A stretch of 35,763 nucleotides of DNA from the NCBI RefSeq assembly GCF_009663145.1, contig NZ_VKHR01000029.1, positions 4,996 to 40,758 of the forward strand, written 5' to 3'. The notes beneath the pieces are model-generated. The model saw nothing but the letters and a program-made list of their open reading frames with translations. It did no database searches and had not been told where the DNA came from. Positions within the stretch are counted from its first letter, which is position 1, and each line of letters starts with the position of its first letter. Source of the stretch: Shewanella sp. TC10 (GTDB lineage: Bacteria; Pseudomonadota; Gammaproteobacteria; Enterobacterales; Shewanellaceae). A program made the translations under genes and the position numbers. Shown here piece after piece: positions 9,340-17,101 of this stretch.

Positions 9340-10386
9340 TTGACTCTCATCGCTCTCGCCCCACATACCTCTCAAATGAATGAAATAGTTATGAGCAATT
9401 ATTTGAATAAAACCCTTGCAGTTAATATCAGTACAAATCAGCTAAAAAGCTTTTGTCGGCTTGTTGTTACCAGTTTTGTCCTGTTTCACTCGGCAAAAAC
9501 AGTTGCTGCAGCACCTGATCTTCAGGCTGCCGTCAACCAGCAAACAAAACCAGCCCATTGGAGCGGTTTACCTTTATTAGCAGAGGAAGCAACTAAGAGG
9601 GGGCATGAGTTACCTTTGCCAATTGGTGTGAGCTTGTTTTATAACAATATTGATGCAGATTATGTTGCTGATAATGACTTTCAGGTTCAAGTGGATGGCG
9701 GCCTTTTAGGTTTTCGCGGGCCTAATGATTATGTGATACCTGCTGAAGACGTCAGTATTACAGGAAGCGACAGAAGTGTGCAGCTAAAAATTGATGCTTG
9801 GATATTACCGTTTTGGAATGTTTATGCATTACTAGGCTACACAGAAGGACGTAAAGATATTCGAGCAAAGCTAGATAATGTTGAAGGCTTACCTTGTGAT
9901 GATGCGTGTAATGGCATTGTATTGCCAATCCCTATTGAGTATACCGCTAAAAATTACGGTATTGGAACTGTGCTTGCTGGGCAGATAGACCCTATTATCG
10001 GAGATACTCCTGTAATTGTCATGGCAGTAGGTGCCATCGTTAATGCGAATACTGATACAACGGATAGTGTCATTAAAACTAAGCTTGCCTCGATAAGAGT
10101 CGGTCAGCGATATGATATTGGCAGTGATAAACTTGCTTGGTTTTTGGGGTTTAGCCATCAAAGTGTGAATCAGAATGTGACCGGAGACTATTCTTTTGTG
10201 GGCACTGATTTAGCCCCGCTGATGGAAGAGGTTAAATTTGATATTGATCTAGCGAAGAAAGAAACTAAGAATATGTCAGTGAGTCTTAATTACGACTTTG
10301 GACATCGTAATGAGTGGAACCTTTATGCTGAATACGGCTTTTTAAATTGGCAGCATCTTATTATAGGAGTAGGGCGCAGGTTTTAA
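9340..10386 (+). CDS. Unrecognised outer-membrane beta-barrel protein between phoR and pstS
   Basis: 348 aa from the first ATG, but no start has a good ribosome-binding site; ATGs at 9376 and 9391 are alternatives and the last (MSNYLNK) looks most natural. A signal sequence follows (FCRLVVTSFVLFHSAKTVAAA, cleavage near VAA-AP). The mature part has alternating hydrophobic/polar beta strands (VQLKIDAWILPFWNVYALLGY, YNFG-like NYDFGHRNEWNLYAEYGF) and ends GVGRRF with terminal Phe, the outer-membrane insertion signal. One Cys pair (PCDDAC, about residues 184-189) may form a disulfide in a loop. I do not recognise a named family. Position next to phoBR and pstS suggests a role under phosphate limitation, which is inference only. 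Confidence 0.7.
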   Translation: MTLIALAPHTSQMNEIVMSNYLNKTLAVNISTNQLKSFCRLVVTSFVLFHSAKTVAAAPDLQAAVNQQTKPAHWSGLPLLAEEATKRGHELPLPIGVSLFYNNIDADYVADNDFQVQVDGGLLGFRGPNDYVIPAEDVSITGSDRSVQLKIDAWILPFWNVYALLGYTEGRKDIRAKLDNVEGLPCDDACNGIVLPIPIEYTAKNYGIGTVLAGQIDPIIGDTPVIVMAVGAIVNANTDTTDSVIKTKLASIRVGQRYDIGSDKLAWFLGFSHQSVNQNVTGDYSFVGTDLAPLMEEVKFDIDLAKKETKNMSVSLNYDFGHRNEWNLYAEYGFLNWQHLIIGVGRRF

Positions 10387-10542
10387 TCGAATCGAACATT
10401 ATTTGTCATAATGATGCATTCAATAAAATGAAATATACAAGTTTTAGGTTTATGTTTTAACCGTAAGTTGTTGATTTAATAGACGCTATCTGTGTTGTAA
10501 AACGTTTGGGAAAGATTGTGTCGTAATTGTTTTAAATGTTGA

Positions 10543-10586
10543 TTGTCATACAACTGTCACATATTAGTCATAGACTTGTCATCGAA
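10543..10586 (+). promoter_or_regulatory. Two tandem Pho boxes upstream of pstS
   Basis: Four half-sites in exact 11-nt phase: TTGTCAT (10543), CTGTCAC (10554), TAGTCAT (10565), TTGTCAT (10576), each followed by a 4-nt AT-rich spacer. This matches the PhoB operator architecture. A -10-like GATACT at 10593-10598 lies 10 nt after the last half-site, the spacing expected where PhoB replaces the -35 contact. Confidence 0.88.
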
Positions 10587-10646
10587 TCAATTGATACTGA
10601 GCGTGTCTTAAATAACAACGCTAATAATTAATACCGGAGCATTAAA

Positions 10647-11618
10647 ATGAAACTTAAACAGCTAGTTGGCACTATCGCCTTTGCAGCAGCTGGTGTTTTT
10701 TCAGCATCATCAATGGCAGCAATTGATAAAACATTACCTGTATATGAAAAAACAAGTGGTGTTTCAGGTAACTTGTCATCAGTTGGTTCAGACACGTTAG
10801 CAAACATGATGACGTTATGGGCTGAAGATTTTAAACATATTTACCCTAACGTTAATATCCAAATTCAAGCTGCAGGTTCTTCTACTGCACCACCAGCTTT
10901 GACTGAAGGTACTTCACAATTCGGCCCAATGAGCCGTCAAATGAAGCCAAACGAAGTTGAAGCTTTTGAAAAACATTACGGTTACCAACCAACAGCTATC
11001 CGTGTTGCTATCGATGCCTTAGCAGTATTCGTGCACAAAGATAACCCAATCGAAGGTTTAAGCATTGACCAAATCGACTCAATCTTCTCTTCTACTAAAA
11101 AATGTGGCGGAAATGATGTAAATCGTTGGGGTGATGTTGGTCTCGATGGTAACTGGTCTAAAAAAGATATCCAGTTATACGGACGTAACTCAGTGTCTGG
11201 TACATACGGTTACTTCAAGAAGAAAGCACTATGTAAAGGTGACTTCAAAGCAAACGTAAACGAGCAACCAGGTTCTGCATCTGTAGTTCAATCAGTTTCT
11301 CAAGGCCTTAACGCTATCGGTTATTCTGGTATCGGTTATAAGACTGCTGGTGTTAAAGCTGTAGCTATCTCTAAGAAAGGCACTAAATACGTTGATGCAA
11401 CTGCTGCTAACGCTGCAAGTGGTACTTACCCATTATCACGTTACCTATACGTTTACATCAACAAGCACCCTAACAAAGATTTATCACCAATGGATCGCGA
11501 GTTCATCCGTTACGTGTTATCTAAGCAAGGTCAGCAAATTGTAGAAAAAGACGGTTATGTACCACTACCACGTAGTGTTGTAGCTAAAGACCTAGAAAAA
11601 GCAGGTATCAAGCTTTAA
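10647..11618 (+). CDS. pstS: Periplasmic phosphate-binding protein, PstS family
   Basis: 323 aa. GGAG about 8 nt before the ATG. Signal peptide [25 protein letters not shown]. Phosphate-binding motifs of the PstS/PBP family: [37 protein letters not shown], and [19 protein letters not shown]. The periplasmic receptor of the high-affinity Pst ABC transporter. No pstC, pstA or pstB follows: a terminator comes directly after the gene, so it must work with a transporter encoded elsewhere, or in PhoR signalling. Two tandem Pho boxes upstream indicate strong induction by phosphate starvation. Confidence 0.93.
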   Translation: MKLKQLVGTIAFAAAGVFSASSMAAIDKTLPVYEKTSGVSGNLSSVGSDTLANMMTLWAEDFKHIYPNVNIQIQAAGSSTAPPALTEGTSQFGPMSRQMKPNEVEAFEKHYGYQPTAIRVAIDALAVFVHKDNPIEGLSIDQIDSIFSSTKKCGGNDVNRWGDVGLDGNWSKKDIQLYGRNSVSGTYGYFKKKALCKGDFKANVNEQPGSASVVQSVSQGLNAIGYSGIGYKTAGVKAVAISKKGTKYVDATAANAASGTYPLSRYLYVYINKHPNKDLSPMDREFIRYVLSKQGQQIVEKDGYVPLPRSVVAKDLEKAGIKL

Positions 11619-11657
11619 TCACTAAAGTGATAATCGCTTAGATTTATCTGACTAATT

Positions 11658-11681
11658 AAGCCTCATTCGTGAGGCTTTTTT
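11658..11681 (+). terminator. Intrinsic terminator after pstS
   Basis: AAGCCTCA-TTCG-TGAGGCTT with a stable UUCG tetraloop, followed by T residues, 40 nt after the stop. Confidence 0.92.
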
Positions 11682-11768
11682 GTGTCTGAAATCCACTCAT
11701 GTTCGCACTCGATGAAGCCAAAATATTAAGCTAGAATAGCAACAGAATAATACCTATAAGGAACTGTT

Positions 11769-13556
11769 GTGACTGAACAATTTGATTTCAACATCGATTA
11801 CCACTCTTTAGCGAATACTGATGAATTGAAAGTGCATCACATGGCACTGAGTTTGGATGTAGACTTTGACAAGCAGCAGTTGCAAGGTTCGGTCAATTTA
11901 TTATTTAAACGGTTAACGAATTCGACTCAATTAATCTTGGATGGTCGCGATTTAGTCATTACTAGCATCACAGGTACTGATGGCCGTCGACTTGAGTTTA
12001 GTCAGCAGCATGTAAATGAACTTCAAGGCGAAAAAATTACCATTGATGTCGGTACAGAACTTACCGAAGTTGTGGTTAACTATCGCACTTCAAAAGAGGC
12101 TCAAGGGCTCCAGTGGCTCACTCCAGCTCAAACCTTAGGTAAGCAATTTCCTTATTTGTTTAGTCAATCTCAACCTGTGAATGCCCGCAGTTGGATCCCA
12201 TTGCAAGATAGCCCTAAAGCCAGAATAACCTTTAGTGCAGCAATTCAAGTTCATAATGGCTTAAGAGCTGTAATGAGCGCGGCTAATTCAGCGAAAATGC
12301 CAGCTGATGGCTTATTTACTTTTGAGATGGAAAAGCCGATACCGACGCATTTATTAGCATTGGCTGTGGGCGATCTAGCCTATGGTGAGGTAAGCGAGCG
12401 CTGCGCAATTTACACAGAGCCTGCCATGCTCGAAAAAGCCCTTAAAGAATTTGAAGATACTGAGTCGATGATTGTAGCCGCTGAGTCTTTATTGGGGCCT
12501 TATCCATGGGAACGGTACGACATGATAGTGTTACCGCCAAGTTTTCCATTTGGCGGTATGGAGAACCCCAGACTAGCCTTTATTACGCCAACCCTTATTG
12601 CAGGCGATAAGAGTTTAGTTTCAACAGTGGCACATGAATTAGCACATTCCTGGACGGGGAATTTAGTGAGTAATGCCACATGGCGCGATTTATGGCTTAA
12701 TGAAGGGTTTACCACTTACTTTACTAATCGGTTAGTGGAAAAAATATACGGTAAAGAGCAAGCGGATCTTGAATGGGTAATTGAGTATGGGCGCCTACAA
12801 GAAGAAATGCAGTCAATGCCAGTTGAGTCGCAAACTCTTCCTGCTAATGTACAAAACCAAGATGCCAACGACTCATTTAATCGGTTTACTTACGATAAAG
12901 CTTCGATGTTTGTTCATGAGTTAGAAAGCCGTTTAGGCCGAAAAGCATTTGATGAGTTTCTGTTTAACTATGTTCAACATTTTAAATTTGAAGCGATCAC
13001 CACAGAAACATTTGTTGAATATGCCAAACAGACTCTGCTGGTTGAACACAGTTCAGTACTGAGTGAGGCAGAGTTAATGACTTGGGTATATGGGGAAGGA
13101 TTACCTGAATGGTTTATTCCACCAACCTCAACCAGTTTAGATAAAGTTAAACTGGCTTTGCAGCAGTTTAGTGAGGGGGTCAATGCTACAAAATTAACTG
13201 TAGCTGATTGGCGGGTTCATCATTGGCAGTTCTTTATCACTCAATTACCATTTCAGTTAAATCAAGTACAGCTTAAAGATCTCGATATGACTTTTGCATT
13301 TACGGAAAGTCAAAATGCTGAGTTAGCATGTGATTGGTTTAGAGTTGCTATTAGAAATCAATATGATGTTGTTTTACCTAAAGTGACAAGTTTTCTAAGT
13401 GAAATTGGTCGAGCAAAGTTTGTGAAACCACTTTATAGCGAATTACTTATTGCGGGTTATTTGACTGAGGCGACTGAAATATACCAGCAAGCAAGGTCAG
13501 GTTATCATCCTTCATTACAAGTTCAACTCGACTTGATGTTTAAGGCTAATAGCTGA
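11769..13556 (+). CDS. M1 family zinc aminopeptidase (leukotriene-A4-hydrolase / cold aminopeptidase type)
   Basis: 595 aa. GTG start with AAGGA 6 nt upstream. No signal peptide, so cytoplasmic. N-terminal beta domain (about 1-200), exopeptidase motif GGMEN at 262-266, zinc site HELAHSW (H289, E290, H293) with third ligand E312 in LNEGFTTYF. The C-terminal part (about 450-595) is helical, like the LTA4-hydrolase-type C-terminal domain. The FPFGGMENPRLAFITPTL stretch and total length fit the LTA4H-like aminopeptidases of cold-adapted marine gammaproteobacteria. Removes N-terminal residues from peptides. Its 3' end converges on the small-RNA array; only a weak ATCGC/GCGAT hairpin follows the stop. 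Confidence 0.93.
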   Translation: MTEQFDFNIDYHSLANTDELKVHHMALSLDVDFDKQQLQGSVNLLFKRLTNSTQLILDGRDLVITSITGTDGRRLEFSQQHVNELQGEKITIDVGTELTEVVVNYRTSKEAQGLQWLTPAQTLGKQFPYLFSQSQPVNARSWIPLQDSPKARITFSAAIQVHNGLRAVMSAANSAKMPADGLFTFEMEKPIPTHLLALAVGDLAYGEVSERCAIYTEPAMLEKALKEFEDTESMIVAAESLLGPYPWERYDMIVLPPSFPFGGMENPRLAFITPTLIAGDKSLVSTVAHELAHSWTGNLVSNATWRDLWLNEGFTTYFTNRLVEKIYGKEQADLEWVIEYGRLQEEMQSMPVESQTLPANVQNQDANDSFNRFTYDKASMFVHELESRLGRKAFDEFLFNYVQHFKFEAITTETFVEYAKQTLLVEHSSVLSEAELMTWVYGEGLPEWFIPPTSTSLDKVKLALQQFSEGVNATKLTVADWRVHHWQFFITQLPFQLNQVQLKDLDMTFAFTESQNAELACDWFRVAIRNQYDVVLPKVTSFLSEIGRAKFVKPLYSELLIAGYLTEATEIYQQARSGYHPSLQVQLDLMFKANS

Positions 13557-13626
13557 TTTATCGCTGAATGCGATTTAAATTCAATTGTTAAAGGTCAGTT
13601 TTTAAATATCAGTCGTTAATTTGTGT

Positions 13627-13868
13627 AAAAAAAATGGCAACCCAATGGGTTGCCAGAAGTGTTTCTTGCGGGACATGGGCTAATAGTGCGCTAGCGTATT
13701 AACTCGTTCCCAAATTGGGGGATGATGATGAACGTTAACATGAAAAAGTCTAAAACTAATTCGGTTAGCTTAGGTTGATGAGACCATGCTGAAATGTAGG
13801 TTTACCTTGAATACACCGTGATGAAGGGTTTATTCATTAGGAGAAAATCTTCATTATCAACTCGCTAC
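13627..13868 (-). ncRNA. Small RNA, copy 1
   Basis: Predicted ~240-nt transcript; 5' end estimated from the promoter, 3' end set by GGCAACCC (13636-13643) / GGGTTGCC (13647-13654) followed on the minus strand by A and eight T (13627-13634). Inner hairpins: ACC-CUUCAUCAC-GGU (13815-13829), GGU-CUCAUCA-ACC (13773-13785), CGUUC...GAACG enclosing UCAUCAUCCCCC, and UAAUA...UAUUA enclosing CGCUAGCG. There is no T run after the hairpin on the plus strand, which fixes the orientation. Confidence 0.72.
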
Positions 13869-13874
13869 ACTTAC

Positions 13875-13903
13875 TATGAGTACCTATCCTGATAAAGGTT
13901 CAA
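13875..13903 (-). promoter_or_regulatory. ECF/sigma-E-like promoter of small RNA copy 1
   Basis: Minus strand: TTGAAC at 13903-13898, 18 nt, TCATA at 13879-13875, with a T-rich tract just upstream. Sigma-E promoters read GGAACTT-N16-TCnnA, the same GAAC-to-TC distance. Confidence 0.6.
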
Positions 13904-14126
13904 CTCGCTAGAGAAAAAAGTCGTATTTATTTTTATTTTACTTGGATATTAGTATTTACCATCTGCCAGTTGAGTTTAAGTATCTGATTTGCTGGGTTAA
14001 TATTTGTTGTGTGTTTTTCGGCTTTTTAGTGCTTTTATTTACAGCTCTTCATTAGTATTTCAAGTTAACCGAGCCCAGTATCCGTAAACAAAGACTTCAT
14101 CTATCTAAATAAGAGAAACGATAAGC

Positions 14127-14371
14127 AAAAAAAAATGGCAACCCAATGGGTTGCCAGAAGTATCTCTTGCGGGACATGAGTTAATAATGCGCTAGCGTAT
14201 TAACACTTTCCCAAATAAGGGGGGATGATGATGAACGTTAACATGAAAAAGTCTAAAACTAATTCGGTTAGCTTAGGTTGATGAGACCATGCTGAAATGT
14301 AGGTTTACCTTGAATATACCGTGATGAAGGGTTTATTCATTAGGAGAAAATCTTCATTATCAACTCGCTAC
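14127..14371 (-). ncRNA. Small RNA, copy 2
   Basis: Almost identical to copy 1 (few substitutions), terminator hairpin 14137-14155 with nine T after it on the minus strand. The lower stem before the terminator is GUUAAUA...UAUUAAC here, fully Watson-Crick, compared with a G-U containing version in copies 1, 3 and 4. Confidence 0.72.
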
Positions 14372-14377
14372 AGTTAC

Positions 14378-14406
14378 TATGAGTGCCTTTTCTAATAAAG
14401 GTTCAA
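14378..14406 (-). promoter_or_regulatory. ECF/sigma-E-like promoter of small RNA copy 2
   Basis: TTGAAC (14406-14401), 18 nt from GAAC to TCATA (14382-14378); AT-rich tract upstream. Spacer sequence differs from copy 1 while both elements are kept. Confidence 0.6.
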
Positions 14407-14632
14407 TCAGTTCGATAAAAAATTTATATAATCTTTAGAATAATCCGCGAATTTTTCTGAACACTTGATCACAGTACTTGATCACAGTAGATAGTCACAA
14501 AGCTTATTCAGGGCACGAACCTGGTTCTAAATCTATGTTCCATCACCCTTAACTCTCAGCGGTTACTATTTTTCAATATAGCAGTTAAGACATAGCTTGA
14601 ATTATCAGTCAGACATATTAGAAATGATGAGC

Positions 14633-14866
14633 AAAAAAAATGGCAACCCAATGGGTTGCCAGAAATATCTTGCGGGACATGGGCTAATATTGCGCTAGCG
14701 TATTAACACGTTCCCAAATAAGGGGATGATGAACAAATGATGAAAAAGTCTAAAACTAATTCGGTTAGCTTCGGCTGATGAGGCCATGTTGAACTGTTGG
14801 TTTACCTTGAATACACCGTGATGAAGAGTTTATTCATTGTGTAAATCTACATTATCAACTCGCTAC
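14633..14866 (-). ncRNA. Small RNA, copy 3
   Basis: Terminator hairpin 14642-14660 with T8 on the minus strand. The middle hairpin is GGC-CUCAUCA-GCC (14773-14785), a compensatory change from GGU-CUCAUCA-ACC of copies 1, 2 and 5. It has one AUC fewer in the UCAUC run. Confidence 0.72.
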
Positions 14867-14872
14867 AGTTAC

Positions 14873-14901
14873 TATGAGTGCTCTTTCTCATAAAGGTTCA
14901 A
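14873..14901 (-). promoter_or_regulatory. ECF/sigma-E-like promoter of small RNA copy 3
   Basis: TTGAAC (14901-14896), 18 nt to TCATA (14877-14873), seven-T tract upstream. Confidence 0.6.
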
Positions 14902-15213
14902 TGAGTTTTTAAAAAAAGATCACTTTTTAATTTTACCGATTGATCTTGAGTAACTTACAGAATGTTTTATTGAATAGCGGGGAAGAGCGACGATGGCCGT
15001 CTGTGTATCTTGCACTGTTTATTCAAGTTTTGTTTATTGAACTTCTGATAATTCGACTTTGCCCCAAATGACATTAGCTCGGTTCAATATTCACCATGAC
15101 TAACTATGATAACCAACCAAGATAACTATCGACGTTAATCAATGTAGTTGCTGAAACACTATAGGTGTCTCAACTATTGTTAGACAATGATGTGAATGGC
15201 CGAGTTTTTAGAT

Positions 15214-15456
15214 AAAAAAAATGGCAACCCAATGGGTTGCCAGAAGTATTTCTTGCGGGACATGGGCTAATATTGCGCTAGCGTATTAACACGTTCCCAA
15301 ATAAAGGGGGATGATGATGAACATTTACATGAAAAAGCCTAAAACTAATTCGGTTAGCGATAATTAACTATGCCGTGATGAAGGGCTAATTAATCTAGAT
15401 ACTTGCTAATCTAGTACATCTAAAGATGTGCTATTTAAACAACATCAACTCGCTAC
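15214..15456 (-). ncRNA. Small RNA, copy 4
   Basis: Terminator hairpin 15223-15241 with T run (15214-15220) on the minus strand. The 5' half has been replaced, and the GGU-CUCAUCA-ACC hairpin is absent, but the first loop is kept as GCC-CUUCAUCAC-GGC (15372-15386), a compensatory change from ACC...GGU of copies 1 and 2. Promoter and 3' half match the other copies. Confidence 0.7.
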
Positions 15457-15462
15457 AGTTAC

Positions 15463-15491
15463 TATGAGTGCTGGTTTTAAAAAAGGTTCAA
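15463..15491 (-). promoter_or_regulatory. ECF/sigma-E-like promoter of small RNA copy 4
   Basis: TTGAAC (15491-15486), 18 nt to TCATA (15467-15463), T-rich tract upstream. Confidence 0.6.
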
Positions 15492-15625
15492 ACAGTTTGA
15501 AAAAAAATCACATTAATCGCAAATTATCGGTACTTTCTGAATCTTTCTATTTCCAAGCCTAGTCTATTTGAGCTGCTTGGCTAACGAATGAGTTGTTGAG
15601 GTTAATGCAATGACATTTTGTCAGT

Positions 15626-15876
15626 AAAAAAAATGGCAACCCAATGGGTTGCCAGAAGTATCTCTTGTAGGACATGTATTAATAATGCGCTAGCGTATTA
15701 ATACTTTCCCAAATATGGGGGATGATGATGAAACATTTACAGAAAACAATGAAAAAGTCTTAAAACTAATTCGGTTAGCATTGGTTGATGAGACCATGTA
15801 GAAATGCTTATTTGATTGAATAAACCTTGATGAGGGGCTTATTAGATTAAAAAATAAAGGCATTAACTACTTGCTA
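15626..15876 (-). ncRNA. Small RNA, copy 5
   Basis: Terminator hairpin 15635-15653 with T8. The stem before it is GUAUUAAUA...UAUUAAUAC, 9 bp, with G-C of copy 2 replaced by A-U: covariation. UUUC...GAAA replaces GUUC...GAAC around the UCAUCAUC segment, again paired on both sides. The first loop is AGCC-CCUCAUCAA-GGUU, still closed. More diverged than copies 1-3 in the 5' half. Confidence 0.7.
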
Positions 15877-15882
15877 CATTAC

Positions 15883-15911
15883 TCTGAGTCATGTTTTTTC
15901 AAAAGGTTCAA
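15883..15911 (-). promoter_or_regulatory. ECF/sigma-E-like promoter of small RNA copy 5
   Basis: TTGAAC (15911-15906), 18 nt to TCAGA (15887-15883), six-T tract upstream. The -10 change TCATA to TCAGA keeps the TCnnA pattern. Confidence 0.6.
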
Positions 15912-15940
15912 AATTTGTGTAAAAAAGATCAAACTATTTT

Positions 15941-16350
15941 AAAGCGTCATTTATACGCTTCTTCGATAGCAGAAGCGACATCTCATTAGCCCTGCTAACA
16001 TCTGTTGCTAAGAACTAATACTAAGAACTAATGCTAAGAACTAATGCTAAGAGCTAATACTAATAATTTTATCCGTGTTCAAATTCATTTCTGGTAAAAG
16101 GTTTGCGGAAGATACCTTGTGGTCTTAGGAGGGGTTTAAAAAGGTGATAATCAGAGCAATGTACCAAGCTTCTGGATAAAGCTGTAAAGGGCGGGGCTTC
16201 GATAATTTCCGATTTATGACTAAGCTATTTATGACTAAGTTATCAGTGCGCCATTAGTAAAATTAATACTTATCAGTTACTTAAGTTTTTTATTATTTTG
16301 AAGCTGCTTTAGAGCTCCTATTAATCTAGCAGTAAAAATCGATTTTAATC
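15941..16350. repeat. Spacer with 13-nt tandem repeat
   Basis: No gene or further small-RNA copy seen. CTAAGAACTAATA/G is repeated four times head to tail at 16008-16059 (third and fourth units with small changes). Confidence 0.75.
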
Positions 16351-16356
16351 AGCCAT

Positions 16357-16457
16357 AAAAAAAGGCAATCAAATGATTGCCTATCGATCCACTTTGAGAT
16401 CAAGGGGACCGCGCTAGAAGTCCCAGGGAGATGATGAAAGTGAAATCACACTGTCTT
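16357..16457 (-). ncRNA. Short divergent small RNA, copy 6
   Basis: Predicted ~100-nt transcript. Terminator GGCAATCA-TT-TGATTGCC followed by T7 on the minus strand (16357-16381). It keeps UUUCAUCAUCUCCC and CUAGCGC from the longer copies but lacks the first two loops. An inner hairpin GGGAC...GUCCC and an outer CACUUU...AAAGUG frame the UCAUCAUC segment. It looks like the minimal form of the family. Confidence 0.65.
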
Positions 16458-16463
16458 AATAAA

Positions 16464-16492
16464 TAAGACTCTCACCTGCGACAATAGTTCAA
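16464..16492 (-). promoter_or_regulatory. ECF/sigma-E-like promoter of small RNA copy 6
   Basis: TTGAAC (16492-16487), 18 nt to TCTTA (16468-16464), preceded by a run of T. Sequence outside the two elements is unrelated to copies 1-5, so the shared elements and spacing are informative. Confidence 0.58.
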
Positions 16493-16615
16493 AAAAAATA
16501 CAGCTTTTTTTACTTTTTTATCAAATAAATTTTTGTATGTTTAAAATCAATTGTTTGCAATTAAAAAAGTTTGCTTGTTGGTTTGATATTAGCAAACTGA
16601 CACCGCTTCCATCAT

Positions 16616-17101
16616 TTATTTTAGTAATGACTCGATTTCCGTCATCAGGTTTTCAGGCTTAGTTGTTGGTGAGTAGCGTTTTAATACTTTGCCGTCTTTG
16701 TTGATCAAGAACTTGGTGAAGTTCCATTTGATTGACTCACTACCCAGCAGGCCTTTAGCTGAATTTTTTAGAAATTTATATAATGGGGTGGTATCTGCAC
16801 CGTTCACTTCTACTTTGCTAAACAGGGGGAAACTGACACCAAAATTTAATTCACAGAATTTGCTAATGGTTGCTTCATCACCTTTTTCTTGGCCACCAAA
16901 TTGATTACAAGGAAATCCTAATACCACAAAGCCTTGGTCTTTATAGAGTTGATATAGGTGTTCAAGTGGCTTGTATTGATGAGTAAAACCACACTCACTA
17001 GCCGTATTTACAACTAACACCACTTTGTCTTTGTAATCTGACATAGAAACTGTGTTGCCTTGAATATCAATAGCACTTTGCTCGTAAAAAGACTGACTCA
17101 T
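16616..17101 (-). CDS. Glutathione peroxidase family thiol peroxidase
   Basis: 161 aa. Catalytic tetrad of Cys-type GPx: C37 (NTASECGFT), Q71 (NQFGGQE), W126 and N127 (KWNFTKF). A second cysteine, C83 in FCELNFGVSFPLF, matches the resolving cysteine of yeast Gpx3, so this enzyme probably reduces organic and hydrogen peroxides with thioredoxin rather than glutathione (inference from the family). Cytoplasmic, no signal peptide. AAGGAG lies a few nt before the ATG. An OhrR/MarR-like palindrome lies 53 nt upstream of the start. Confidence 0.93.
   Translation of the reverse strand: MSQSFYEQSAIDIQGNTVSMSDYKDKVVLVVNTASECGFTHQYKPLEHLYQLYKDQGFVVLGFPCNQFGGQEKGDEATISKFCELNFGVSFPLFSKVEVNGADTTPLYKFLKNSAKGLLGSESIKWNFTKFLINKDGKVLKRYSPTTKPENLMTEIESLLK

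Larger units (their letters stand above)
13627..16492 (-). repeat. Array of six related minus-strand small-RNA units
   Basis: Five copies of a ~280-nt unit (starting at 13627, 14127, 14633, 15214, 15626) and one short divergent copy (16357). They are separated by 135-445 nt of unrelated AT-rich spacer, so only the transcription unit is repeated and kept. Copies 1 and 2 are nearly identical, 3 is close, 4 and 5 have diverged in the 5' half only. Conserved blocks on the minus strand: promoter TTGAACCTTT, stem GCUAACCGAAUUAGUUUU, UUCAUCAUCAUCCCCC, UUUGGGAA, UUAAUACGCUAGCGCA, and the terminator GGCAACCC/GGGTTGCC. No protein-coding gene is apparent across the 3 kb between the M1 peptidase and gpx. 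Confidence 0.9.

Noticed and set aside
13720..13777. Plus-strand short frame ATGATGATGAAC...MKKSKTNSVSLG after GGGGG in the array, similar in copies 1-4
   Set aside because: Looks like a start site with a small peptide, but it is broken by one inserted T in copy 5, altered in copy 4 and absent in copy 6, and promoter and terminator lie on the other strand. The conservation is explained by the stem GCUAACCGAAUUAGU and the UCAUCAUC segment.
13773..13800. Hammerhead-ribozyme-like CUGAUGAG...GAAA or C/D-box-like UGAUGA on the plus strand
   Set aside because: The CGAAA part and stem II are absent, GAAA is not kept in copy 3, and C/D-box RNAs do not occur in bacteria.
13875..13912. Plus-strand MSxxSxKGS-like frames at the end of each unit
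   Set aside because: They overlap the promoter; the variable part is the spacer between the two promoter boxes, and lengths and ends differ freely between copies.
13627..16492. CRISPR array
   Set aside because: Units are ~280 nt with irregular spacers of 135-445 nt, contain promoters and terminators, and no cas gene is near.
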